A stretch of 64,000 nucleotides of DNA from Sinanaerobacter chloroacetimidivorans (lineage in GTDB: Bacteria > Bacillota > Clostridia > Peptostreptococcales > Anaerovoracaceae): contig NZ_JAGSND010000002.1 of NCBI RefSeq assembly GCF_018128545.1, positions 248,001-312,000 of the forward strand, given 5' to 3'. Position numbers and translations under genes: made by a program. The notes under the pieces are model-generated. The model was not told where the DNA came from and ran no database searches. It was given only the letters and a program-made list of their open reading frames with translations. The stretch's first letter is position 1; each line of letters opens with the position of its first letter. Shown here piece after piece: positions 24,973 to 32,856 of the stretch.

Positions 24973-25482
24973 ATGAGTATTGACTTTCTGCCAACGGAGC
25001 TGCTTCGGCAGGCTGCCATTACGGAAGTATTGAAATGCAACGAAATTACTGCAAGATATGGCCTATCCCTATCTGCGCCGGAAGTACATCAGCTTGTTGA
25101 AACTCGGGATGAAGTTCTGAAAAGCAATGGGCGAATAGAATTTTCAGGCGGAATCATCAATAAATTAATCATTGAATTTTGTGATTCCCCCTACCTTTCT
25201 CAATTTCATTATGCACCTACTTTAAATGAGCTCATTGAAACCTTTTACTATTTTAAAAATGAATCTCTGGATGAAATCAGCGATGATGAATTGCTTTCCC
25301 TGATGAAGGAATACTTTGACCGGCGATGCCAAGGCTCCATAGAACTGCTCCAGAGCAGAGAATTAGAGTTGCTGGCGCGCAATATTCGCTATGGTACCAC
25401 TGATTATACGGATCTCGACTATGGCGAAGAAGAAGATCCGGACAGGGAATGGGACGAGGAGGATTGGGATGAACAATATTGA
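24973..25482 (+). CDS. DUF6323-like protein
   Basis: A 169-residue soluble protein starting MSIDFLPTELLRQAAITEVL. A helical N-terminal half contains SAPEVHQLVETRDEVLKSNGRIEFSGGIINKLI, and the tail is very acidic (about 140-169, mostly D, E, W and Y). From memory it matches the DUF6323 family, whose gene typically precedes a DUF6179 gene in Clostridia. The downstream gene overlaps it by 14 bases, which supports that pairing. No catalytic motif or membrane segment is visible. Function unknown. Confidence 0.75.
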   Translation: MSIDFLPTELLRQAAITEVLKCNEITARYGLSLSAPEVHQLVETRDEVLKSNGRIEFSGGIINKLIIEFCDSPYLSQFHYAPTLNELIETFYYFKNESLDEISDDELLSLMKEYFDRRCQGSIELLQSRELELLARNIRYGTTDYTDLDYGEEEDPDREWDEEDWDEQY

Positions 25483-26854
25483 GAAAACTTTTATTACAGT
25501 TGAAAAACCTTTTATCACGATAGAAAAAGATTCTATGAACGCCGGAGATTTCTTTCAAGGGCTTCTGGAAAAGGCATTCCGCATCAACCTGCTGTCGAAA
25601 TCCGAAATCGAAAAAATTCAGCTTCAAATCATCCGGCTGATGGCGGTAAGGGCTGAACGTTATACCAATGGAGAAAGCAGTTCCGTTACTGTGGAAACGG
25701 GCCAAAGCCTCCATCAAACCATTTTTTATACCCTTGGTTTCTATTTTAAGAGCCTGCCAAATATAGAAACATGCATTGAAATGCTGAAAAAAGAATCCGT
25801 ATCAGACTTATATCAGAAGGGGTTAACCTTGCTGGAGCAGCAATTCCATTACGGAAAATGTCTGTTAGAATCGGTTAATGCTGCCCGTCTTACCACGGAC
25901 CTTATGGCCTACAATGACACTTTGGATCAGGGACTGCCCCCATTCTTTTCCTGCTACGATTTTGATTTTGCCGCCCAGGAAAATCCCGGATCCGTCGATT
26001 ATCCGCTGGCCCTTGATAAGACGGAGTTAACGGGAATTGAATATATGAATCACTATCTGGAAACATTACTCCTTGAAAATCAATTTTGCATTCGCTTTTC
26101 AAATGAGAACATTCATCATCTACTGAGGGGATACGACCCACATTATCAAGAGCTGCTAATCAACATCTTCTTTCTGGTATTCACCAATGCGTTGGGAGCT
26201 GTACTGACAGACCGTTCCCCATTGGAACTGGATGTCAGTGTTCACGCCGCCGGCTTACTGCAGCAAAAGCTCTCACCTTACAGCAAAGAGGAGCTCGAAA
26301 ATCTGCTGAAGGAAGCCGTGATGACCCTGTGCCTTGCATGCAACCTCTCCGAGCCAAAGCTACAGCAATACCTTTTAAAGAATATCCGGCCTTTGGCGGC
26401 AAGATTGAAGCAGAGTTTAGAAAAAAACAGAATAGGGGAATTCTTCATTTCCTTCCGACAGACAGATCCGTCTTTTGTATTGCAGTATACGGATGATAGG
26501 AAGATGAATGATACTGCATTTAGAACGCTCGCTGACGCGATCAGAGAATGCAGATACGTTTCCGATAAAATCGCAATCCTAAAGAGTGAAGTTGCCAGCA
26601 TTGCGGACATTATTGATCTGCTGGAAGGCTCCTGCTTTTTTGAAAAGGAATATGATGATGTTTTTAAAGCTCTGGAAGAGACAGAACTGGCAATTTTATT
26701 AAAAAAATTACCAATAGACCCTATTTTAAAGAGGATCAGAACAGAAGATATTAATAAGGATTGGCAATATCGATTCTATGAGTATCTTGATATGTTGGAT
26801 CCTGCAAAGAAGGAGACTCTTTACCAGCTTTCTTTCCGGATTCAATTAGGCTGA
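25469..26854 (+). CDS. DUF6179-like protein
   Basis: A 461-residue soluble, mostly helical protein whose start ATG 25469 follows a GAGGAGG SD inside the end of the previous gene, so translation is coupled. Segments such as SKSEIEKIQLQIIRLMAVRAERYTNGESSSVTVETGQS and the repeated LL-rich helices in the C-terminal half match what I remember of DUF6179. No enzyme motif, signal peptide or membrane helix is visible. The obligate-looking pair with DUF6323 suggests a two-component complex of unknown role, possibly sporulation-related. Confidence 0.75.
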   Translation: MNNIEKTFITVEKPFITIEKDSMNAGDFFQGLLEKAFRINLLSKSEIEKIQLQIIRLMAVRAERYTNGESSSVTVETGQSLHQTIFYTLGFYFKSLPNIETCIEMLKKESVSDLYQKGLTLLEQQFHYGKCLLESVNAARLTTDLMAYNDTLDQGLPPFFSCYDFDFAAQENPGSVDYPLALDKTELTGIEYMNHYLETLLLENQFCIRFSNENIHHLLRGYDPHYQELLINIFFLVFTNALGAVLTDRSPLELDVSVHAAGLLQQKLSPYSKEELENLLKEAVMTLCLACNLSEPKLQQYLLKNIRPLAARLKQSLEKNRIGEFFISFRQTDPSFVLQYTDDRKMNDTAFRTLADAIRECRYVSDKIAILKSEVASIADIIDLLEGSCFFEKEYDDVFKALEETELAILLKKLPIDPILKRIRTEDINKDWQYRFYEYLDMLDPAKKETLYQLSFRIQLG

Positions 26855-26923
26855 CGGATCATCCTTTTCTTTTCTGTCGAACTGGAGTATAATCTGTGGT
26901 AAAGAGAATCCCGTTTTTCACCG

Positions 26924-26959
26924 TTCACACTGTTTACACCATTCACACCGTTCACAAGG
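26924..26959. repeat. Four 9-bp tandem repeats before the DtxR-type gene
   Basis: TTCACACTG, TTTACACCA, TTCACACCG and TTCACAAGG lie head to tail between a TATAAT (26888-26893) and the SD of the regulator gene; the last unit runs into the SD. They may be a protein-binding array or simple sequence slippage. Confidence 0.6.
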
Positions 26960-26970
26960 AGGAAACCGCA

Positions 26971-27351
26971 ATGCAGCAGAAGCTAACCTTTACTATGGAA
27001 AACTACCTGGAAGCTATCTATGAGCTTTCAAAGAGCGGAAATGGAGCCCGAATATCGGATATTGCAGAGAAGCTGAATGTAACAAAAGCGAGTACCAATA
27101 GTGCGATGGCTACCCTTTCCGAAAAAGGCCTTATTACCAATGAGAAATATAAAGAAGTATTCCTCACACCGGAAGGCTATAAACTTGCCGAATTCACTTC
27201 AAAAAAGCACCATGTCATCCATCAGTTTCTTACTTCCGTCCTGAATATCGATTCCGGAATTGCCGATAACGATGCTTGCGCAATCGAACATGTCATCAGC
27301 AGCGATTCCATACTGGCTATGCAAAATTTCATGGCAGAATATATAAAATAG
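26971..27351 (+). CDS. DtxR/MntR-type metal-dependent regulator, short form
   Basis: A 126-residue protein with the DtxR family start TMENYLEAIYELSKSGNGARISDIAEKLNVTKASTNSAM (winged helix-turn-helix). The dimerisation and metal-binding segment follows: KKHHVIHQFLTSVLNID...DACAIEHVISSDS, with the conserved Glu-His pair. It lacks the SH3-like C-terminal domain, as in MntR. Such proteins sense Fe(II) or Mn(II) and repress metal uptake genes; no transporter gene is next to it. ATG 26971 follows AAGGAGG. Its 3' end overlaps the convergent MGMT-like gene by 23 bases. Confidence 0.85.
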   Translation: MQQKLTFTMENYLEAIYELSKSGNGARISDIAEKLNVTKASTNSAMATLSEKGLITNEKYKEVFLTPEGYKLAEFTSKKHHVIHQFLTSVLNIDSGIADNDACAIEHVISSDSILAMQNFMAEYIK

Positions 27352-27652
27352 AGGATTCCGGCCATAAATGACGCTTGAGATCAACACAACCGTTATCCTT
27401 GAAAGTGATCCCTTCTTTTAACAGAAGTTCTTTTTGCTCTCCCCAATGCGGTACAAGCCTTCCCTGATGGTTTACCACTCTATGGCATGGAGCATCTTCA
27501 AAAAAGGAAGCGTAATGCATGGCCTGCCCCACCATTCTTGCACATTGAGGCTGGCCTAACATTTGAGCAATGGCACCATAAGTGCTGACTCTTCCCATCG
27601 GAATCTCGTGTACGAGTTTATATACATTTTTATAAAATTCGATTCGTTTCAT
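27329..27652 (-). CDS. MGMT-family methylated-DNA-cysteine methyltransferase domain protein
   Basis: A 107-residue protein consisting only of the C-terminal MGMT domain. It shows IPMGRVSTYGAIA (helix-turn-helix region), the acceptor-cysteine motif PCHRVV (Cys56) and the LLLKEGI segment. The cysteine is present, so it resembles a true alkyl-acceptor rather than the tryptophan-bearing ATL proteins. The usual N-terminal domain is absent, so its activity is uncertain. It would repair O6-alkylguanine or flag such lesions. It is divergent from the DUF438 gene and convergent with the DtxR-type gene. Confidence 0.85.
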   Translation of the reverse strand: MKRIEFYKNVYKLVHEIPMGRVSTYGAIAQMLGQPQCARMVGQAMHYASFFEDAPCHRVVNHQGRLVPHWGEQKELLLKEGITFKDNGCVDLKRHLWPESSILYILP

Positions 27653-27747
27653 CTTTTCACCTGCTCTCTACTTCCCGGCCATGACTTTTCAGCCCAAGCT
27701 TTTGTGTTCATTATAGCATAAATCCTGTTTGATTTTTCTTTTTTTCC

Positions 27748-27761
27748 GTTGCAAATGCAAC
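27748..27761. promoter_or_regulatory. Perfect palindrome GTTGCA-AA-TGCAAC, possible operator
   Basis: A 14-base palindrome in the divergent region between the MGMT-like gene and the DUF438 gene. It lies about 22 bases before a TATACT -10 box (27783-27788), near where the -35 element would be. Position and symmetry suggest a regulator site; the factor is unknown. Confidence 0.4.
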
Positions 27762-27816
27762 GTCCGGTATATTTTTCTCTACTATACTAAAAATAGAAGT
27801 AAATATTGGAGGTGTT

Positions 27817-29040
27817 ATGATGAGTAAAGAAATTAACAATCGGGAATACAGGCAAAAGGTCATTCAGGATCTGATCGCACAGCTTCACGAAGGGAAAACG
27901 GTAGATGAGGTCAAGCAACAGTTCGCAGAGGCATTCGAGGGCGTTTCAGCAGCAGAAATTTCCGAAGCGGAACAAGGGCTCATTTCGGAAGGGCTCCCTG
28001 TTGAAGAGGTTCAACGGCTTTGTGATGTTCACGCTTCTATTTTTAAAGACTCCATCCAGGAGGTACAGGAGCAGCAGGATTTTTCCAGAATTCCGGGGCA
28101 TCCGGCACAGGTGGTAAAGCTGGAAAACCGTGCCATAGAAGAGCTTCTGGAACAGAAAATCGGCCCGCATCTGCAGACTTTAGCCAAGTCACAGGACAAA
28201 TCGGCGATCCATGCTTTGCGAGAGGATTTTACCCTTTTATCACAACTGGATCTGCATTATATCAAAAAAGAGAACCTGTTGTTCCCCTATATGGAAAAGT
28301 ATGGCATTACCGCACCGCCGAAGGTTATGTGGGGAGTAGATGATGAAATTCGTGCACAAATAAAGGAATGTATCCGAAGCCTTGAAAATTATGAGGGGAA
28401 TCTGTCTCAACTGAAGGAAGCCATTGAATCCGCCGTTCATCGAATCAGGGAAATGATCTTCAAAGAAGAGAACATCCTCCTTCCTATGCTTCTGGAGACC
28501 CTGACTCTGGAGGAATGGAAGTCGATTTCCAATGAAATGAAAGATTTGGGCTACTGCCTTATTGATAAGGTACCGGATTGGAATCCCGGCCAGCAGACGG
28601 CGACAGAAACCGAGGCGGCTTCCGCGGCTCTCTCCGGCAATATCCTGCTGCCTACAGGGGTCTTCTCTATCAACGAATTAGAAGGAATTCTGAATACGCT
28701 GCCGATTGATATCACCTTTGTCGATAAGGACGATGTCGTCAAATATTTTTCTCAGGGAGCAGAGCGTGTATTCCCCAGAACAAAAGCAATTATTGGACGC
28801 AAGGTGGTAAATTGTCATCCCCCGGCGAGCGTTCATATTGTAGAAGGCATTGTTGCCGATTTTAAATCCGGAAAAAAAGACCACGAAGATTTCTGGATTA
28901 AAATGGGGGAAAAGTATGTCTATATCCGTTATTTTGCAGTCCGGGACCAAAAAGGCGAGTATTTGGGAACCCTGGAAGTAACGCAAAATATTGCCCCTAT
29001 TCAGGAAATTACCGGAGAAAAACGATTGGTTTCCGATTAG
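27817..29040 (+). CDS. DUF438, hemerythrin-like and PAS domain protein
   Basis: A 407-residue soluble sensor-type protein. A DUF438 domain (about 14-80) is followed by a hemerythrin HHE-type four-helix bundle (about 90-240) with candidate iron ligands in GHPAQVVKLEN, DLHYIKKENLLFPYME and IFKEENILLPMLLETL. A PAS domain fills the C-terminal part (about 285-400, VDKDDVVKYFSQG). This architecture is common in anaerobes and is presumed to sense oxygen or nitric oxide. GGAGGTG precedes tandem ATG codons at 27817 and 27820. It is monocistronic, with its own terminator. Confidence 0.9.
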   Translation: MMSKEINNREYRQKVIQDLIAQLHEGKTVDEVKQQFAEAFEGVSAAEISEAEQGLISEGLPVEEVQRLCDVHASIFKDSIQEVQEQQDFSRIPGHPAQVVKLENRAIEELLEQKIGPHLQTLAKSQDKSAIHALREDFTLLSQLDLHYIKKENLLFPYMEKYGITAPPKVMWGVDDEIRAQIKECIRSLENYEGNLSQLKEAIESAVHRIREMIFKEENILLPMLLETLTLEEWKSISNEMKDLGYCLIDKVPDWNPGQQTATETEAASAALSGNILLPTGVFSINELEGILNTLPIDITFVDKDDVVKYFSQGAERVFPRTKAIIGRKVVNCHPPASVHIVEGIVADFKSGKKDHEDFWIKMGEKYVYIRYFAVRDQKGEYLGTLEVTQNIAPIQEITGEKRLVSD

Positions 29041-29063
29041 GTTTCTATAGAAAGTATAATAGG

Positions 29064-29098
29064 GCAGCCATGTAAAGCTCTTTACTTGGCTGCTTTTT
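29064..29098 (+). terminator. Rho-independent terminator of the DUF438 gene
   Basis: GCAGCCA (29064-29070) pairs with TGGCTGC (29087-29093) and, past one mismatch, GTAAA pairs with TTTAC. TTTTTAT follows. It is 24 bases after the stop codon. Confidence 0.85.
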
Positions 29099-29151
29099 AT
29101 CTGCCAGGAAACCGTTGGGCTCCGGGCGGAAGCAGCGAAGCCATTATTTTA

Positions 29152-29215
29152 TTGATTATCGCAATCAAATGCTCTATAATTAAATTAATTCATTTTTTTA
29201 ACTATTTAATTATAG
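29152..29215 (+). promoter_or_regulatory. Promoter and overlapping operator of the MarR-type gene
   Basis: TTGATT (29152-29157), 17 bases, TATAAT (29175-29180). The -10 box lies in the left arm of a perfect 12-bp inverted repeat, CTATAATTAAAT (29174-29185) with ATTTAATTATAG (29204-29215). The layout is typical of autorepression by a MarR dimer. Confidence 0.75.
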
Positions 29216-29245
29216 AACTACTAAACAAGTTGAAGGAGGATCCCG

Positions 29246-29689
29246 GTGGACCCGAATATGAATACCGTAACCGAAAAAATATTTCAATTGATTCCCTTAT
29301 TGAACAGGACACTCAGCATTGCCAGCATTAAAGCAAGCAACGATTTTTCAAGACATCATCATGAAATACTCTTTATCCTGTCAGAGTATGAGTATCTGAC
29401 CATGTCGGATATCGGAAAATTTTTATTTATCTCAAAACCAAATACGACGAATTTAGTGGATAAATTGATTCAGCAAGGGCTGGTCAAACGCAGTGCTCAT
29501 GAAAAAGACCGACGGGTCATCCTGGTCAGCATCACAGAAGAAGGCAGGAAAGTGTTTCGGGCTACCCTGGAGCAATTGAAAGGCAACGCAGAAGAAAATC
29601 TGGTGTATTTAACTGCAGAAGAACGAATAAAAATCAGCGAGTCGCTGGACACGCTCCATCAGTTGCTTAGAAAGGCATTAAAAGAATAA
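29246..29689 (+). CDS. MarR family transcriptional regulator
   Basis: A 147-residue winged-helix protein starting at GTG 29246, which follows AAGGAGG by 6 bases. The DNA-binding core is YLTMSDIGKFLFISKPNTTNLVDKLIQQGLVKRS, with the wing HEKDRRVILVSITEEGRKV typical of MarR. It probably represses its own promoter through the 12-bp inverted repeat at 29174-29215. It also controls the 286-residue protein gene 36 bases downstream. The ligand is unknown. Confidence 0.92.
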   Translation: MDPNMNTVTEKIFQLIPLLNRTLSIASIKASNDFSRHHHEILFILSEYEYLTMSDIGKFLFISKPNTTNLVDKLIQQGLVKRSAHEKDRRVILVSITEEGRKVFRATLEQLKGNAEENLVYLTAEERIKISESLDTLHQLLRKALKE

Positions 29690-29725
29690 AAGTCCAGCTA
29701 AGAAATGTCAATAGGAGGTATTATT

Positions 29726-30586
29726 ATGTCATCAGTTCAAACTATGAAAACCTGGGCTCGTGAGATCAAGTATCAGGAGGATTTGCCAAGAGCATTTACG
29801 GATACCTTTCATTCTTTCGTCCGTCAGGATGCGGAATTCCCCTATACTGTATTCTCTCCTCCCTACCGGAATAAAAGAGGCAGATCAGATGCCTGCCTGC
29901 TTTTTACACAAGATAACAAGATCTTTATTCTTACAAATGTAAAAGGAAAGATTTCCACTATTATCTATCCATTTCAATCGATTGATTATATCGAACACGG
30001 AACGATTCTGCTCACTTCCTGGATCAAGCTGGAAGGTCTTACTACGGACAACCAAACGACGACCACCATCATAGAATTCAATACCGTCATCGATTCTCTC
30101 TTTCTTAAATTTATCTCTATCATTAGAAGTACATTCATTTCCGCAGATCCCGAGGACCAGCCTGATGAGAAAAGTAAACTGAATTACCTCAGAGCGGTAA
30201 ACTTTAAGTTTATGAATTATGCAAAGCAAAGCATAATGCCGGGTGAAACCATAAGCAACAGCTTGTTTCAGTCTGCCATTTTGCAGCCGCGGTTAAAAAT
30301 ACTCAGCAAAACACTGTTCAGGCAGCTATCCCCTTCTCATTTACATATCCTGACGGATCAAGAACTGATTTTGGTCTGTGACCCGGAATCCCAAAAGCTT
30401 GCGGATTATGGGGGAATCTGGATTTACATACCCATCGGGCGCATTCGGTCCCGATCCCGTTTTTACGATAAAAGTAAAGGATTGTATGTTTTGCAGATAC
30501 AGCTCCTAGGCGGGAAAGAAATTCTTTCCTATTTTGAGGAAAGCAACGAAGATCATATGAAAGGCTTTTATCAGGAAATAAATTAA
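29726..30586 (+). CDS. Protein of unknown function in the marR operon
   Basis: A 286-residue soluble protein with no motif I recognise. It starts at ATG 29726, set by AGGAGG. Two regions look like beta-rich PH-like folds: about 40-120 (SDACLLFTQDNKIFILTNVKGKISTIIYPFQSIDYIEHG) and about 195-280 (SHLHILTDQELILVCDPESQKLADYGGIWIYIPIGRI). Both pair a readout strand with a hydrophobic IDYIE/RIRS edge, similar to bacterial PH or YokE-like domains. A tandem PH-like architecture is inference. It is co-transcribed with marR and ends 4 bases inside the convergent HAD gene. Confidence 0.75.
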   Translation: MSSVQTMKTWAREIKYQEDLPRAFTDTFHSFVRQDAEFPYTVFSPPYRNKRGRSDACLLFTQDNKIFILTNVKGKISTIIYPFQSIDYIEHGTILLTSWIKLEGLTTDNQTTTTIIEFNTVIDSLFLKFISIIRSTFISADPEDQPDEKSKLNYLRAVNFKFMNYAKQSIMPGETISNSLFQSAILQPRLKILSKTLFRQLSPSHLHILTDQELILVCDPESQKLADYGGIWIYIPIGRIRSRSRFYDKSKGLYVLQIQLLGGKEILSYFEESNEDHMKGFYQEIN

Positions 30587-31392
30587 GCATTCATGATGAA
30601 CTTTCTGATTGCGGCAGCTACTCCTTGTTCATTATTGGATAAGGTGGTATGATCGGCGCATTCTTTCACCTGTGTTTCCGCATTTGCCATAGCGACGGCA
30701 CAACCGGCAAAGTTTAACATGGATAGATCATTGCCGCTGTCTCCGACAGCCATGATTTGCCTGTTCTGGATTCCCAGGCGTTCTGCCAGGATTTTTACGC
30801 CGAAGCCCTTTGAGGCCCCCAGCGGTACCAGGTCGATGTAGTACTTTCCCGATTTCATAACATTTACCTTTTCACTAAAGGCAGCCTGCAATTCTGCCAG
30901 CATGCCGTCAATAAGCTCTTCCCTCTCATCGGTAACGATGATTTTGGTAACAGCTTCGGCCTCCTTGCCCTCCGTAAGATGTTCCGAAATTTCCGGCTCG
31001 GTGGCATGGTTGGTTCTATGCATAGCAACGGTAAAGTCATCCTTCATATTGACAATAGCACGGTCGCAATCACCATAAACTACGCTGCAGACGTATTGTT
31101 TCTGATTGCAAAAGTCCATGATTTCCCTGCATGTCTCATAGGGGATTTCCCGGCAGATACGAAGTTTTCCCGTCTCATCTCTTAAGATCGAACCGTTATG
31201 TAAGACCATGGGCTGGTCGATTTCCAATTCCTCCAACACTTTTTTCGCGGTTTTATACGGGCGGCCGGTTGCTATAACAAAGGTAATTTGTTTTTTCACA
31301 ACTTCTTTGATCAAATTTTTTGTTTCTGCCGGAATTTTCATTTCATCCGTCAGCAGGGTTCCGTCTAAATCGACTGCTACTAATTTTATCAT
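30583..31392 (-). CDS. Cof-type HAD superfamily hydrolase
   Basis: A 269-residue phosphatase of the Cof/HAD-IIB type. It has motif I DLDGTLL (8-14), motif II IATGRPY, the conserved lysine region and motif IV GDSGNDLSML, with a C2 cap between motifs II and III. Relatives dephosphorylate sugar phosphates or nucleotides such as FMN and pyridoxal phosphate; the substrate cannot be read from the sequence. ATG 31392 follows GAGGAGG, so a longer reading up to 31410 is unnecessary. It is monocistronic and convergent with the marR operon. Confidence 0.92.
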   Translation of the reverse strand: MIKLVAVDLDGTLLTDEMKIPAETKNLIKEVVKKQITFVIATGRPYKTAKKVLEELEIDQPMVLHNGSILRDETGKLRICREIPYETCREIMDFCNQKQYVCSVVYGDCDRAIVNMKDDFTVAMHRTNHATEPEISEHLTEGKEAEAVTKIIVTDEREELIDGMLAELQAAFSEKVNVMKSGKYYIDLVPLGASKGFGVKILAERLGIQNRQIMAVGDSGNDLSMLNFAGCAVAMANAETQVKECADHTTLSNNEQGVAAAIRKFIMNA

Positions 31393-31454
31393 GATCCTCC
31401 TCTTTCTCAAAAGCCAGTGCTTTTATTATGCTTAATAGGTTTGATATTTAAAAA

Positions 31455-32330
31455 TTATACGTTTCCCAGATAAACGTATTTCAGATATTTTTCTGCTTCT
31501 TCAGCCAGGCCGATCAGAACTCTTTCCGCAGTCGGGGGTTTATCCTGCATTTCATACCGTGGAAAATATCTGGATAAATGCAGGGGGATATCGGGTGAAA
31601 TTGACGCTATCCATTTTGCCATTTCCGAAATTTCTTCTCTGGAATCATTTAAATCCGGAATGATAAGCGTTGTAATCTCCACATGACAATGTTTTGCAGA
31701 CATCTCAATGACCCGTTTCACATCCTGCAGTCCGCCTTTTACTACGTTTTTATAAAACGCCTCCTGATAGGCTTTTAAATCTATATTCATAGCATCAATG
31801 CACGGGAGAAGCCTCTCCATCGGTTCCGGACTGATAAATCCATTGGTAACCAACACATTCAGGAGTCCTTTCTCTTTTGCAAGCTTTGCGGTTTCATAAA
31901 CGAATTCGTACCAAACCGACGGCTCATTATAAGTATAAGCTATGCCGATATTTCCCCGGGGCTTCCACTCCAACGCCTTTTCTACCAGTTCTTTTCCTGT
32001 TATCCTTGCCGTTTCCGTTTCTCCGGCTTTTACCCTGGCAATGCTGTGATTCTGACAGAACGGACATTTCAGGTTGCAGCCGATGGATCCGACAGACAAG
32101 ATCAAGCTCCCGGGATAAAAATTTTTTAACGGTTTTTTTTCGATAGGATCCAGAGATACCGAGGAAACACACTCATAATTCAAAGCATACAAAGTACCGC
32201 CGATGTTTTGGCGAACCCCGCAAACGCCCACCCTTTCATGCGGTATGCTGCATTGATGGGGACATAAAAAACAACGGACACTTTCGTTTTCCTCTTTATG
32301 ATAAAACATAGCCTCTTTATGATCTGTCAT
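31455..32330 (-). CDS. amrS: AmmeMemoRadiSam system radical SAM enzyme
   Basis: A 291-residue radical SAM protein of the AmrS (PflA-like) family. The cluster-binding cysteines are in CNLKCPFC (Cys85, Cys89, Cys92). An additional N-terminal set of cysteines (Cys20, Cys23, Cys27, Cys37) is typical of the family. It is the last gene of a three-gene unit with the AMMECR1 and Memo proteins, with a gap of 10 bases. The system is widespread in anaerobes and archaea, and its product is still not firmly established as far as I know. Confidence 0.93.
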   Translation of the reverse strand: MTDHKEAMFYHKEENESVRCFLCPHQCSIPHERVGVCGVRQNIGGTLYALNYECVSSVSLDPIEKKPLKNFYPGSLILSVGSIGCNLKCPFCQNHSIARVKAGETETARITGKELVEKALEWKPRGNIGIAYTYNEPSVWYEFVYETAKLAKEKGLLNVLVTNGFISPEPMERLLPCIDAMNIDLKAYQEAFYKNVVKGGLQDVKRVIEMSAKHCHVEITTLIIPDLNDSREEISEMAKWIASISPDIPLHLSRYFPRYEMQDKPPTAERVLIGLAEEAEKYLKYVYLGNV

Positions 32331-32340
32331 CCGGTTCCTC

Positions 32341-32856
32341 CTATCGATAGCGAATCACCTCAAAGCGCTCCAGTTGAAAATTTTCAGACGGTCTTATCCC
32401 TGCCTTTTGCAATGCGATCTGCACTTGCATTTCAGGCGTATCGACACCCTCCAGATCCGGCAGCAGCAGCCCTCTGCGAAAACCAGAAGACACAATGACT
32501 CCGTATCTCTTAACATCCAGTTCTTTCAGTGAAGATATCATCTCCGGCTCACCCAAGACATCTACCGAGTAGCTGAGTTCCGGCAGTTCGTCTTGACCTA
32601 CAGGCGGGAATCTAGGATCTTCCGTACCGGAATGAATGGCATTTTGAATGATTTCCTCCGCAATATTTCCCTTTGTAGGGCCGATGGTTCCAATACAGCC
32701 TCTGAGATTCCCCTGCTTTTTAATGGAAACAAAAACGCCGGCACGCCGTTCCTTCAGCTCAGACGAAATCCATTCCGGTGTCTCCGGTTTTCTGTTTTCA
32801 TGAATATAAGTTTCAAGGCTTTCTTTTGCCAAGCGTATATAATCGTTATCTTTCAT
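32341..32856 (-). CDS. amrA: AmmeMemoRadiSam system protein A (AMMECR1 domain)
   Basis: A 171-residue AMMECR1-domain protein. The signature LRGCIGTIGPTKGNIAEEIIQNAI and the following SGTEDPRFPPV are diagnostic. The C-terminal half contains VSSGFRRGLLLPDLEGVDTPE. Its start overlaps the Memo-like gene by 11 bases. It is expected to act with AmrB and AmrS in an uncharacterised modification pathway. Confidence 0.93.
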   Translation of the reverse strand: MKDNDYIRLAKESLETYIHENRKPETPEWISSELKERRAGVFVSIKKQGNLRGCIGTIGPTKGNIAEEIIQNAIHSGTEDPRFPPVGQDELPELSYSVDVLGEPEMISSLKELDVKRYGVIVSSGFRRGLLLPDLEGVDTPEMQVQIALQKAGIRPSENFQLERFEVIRYR

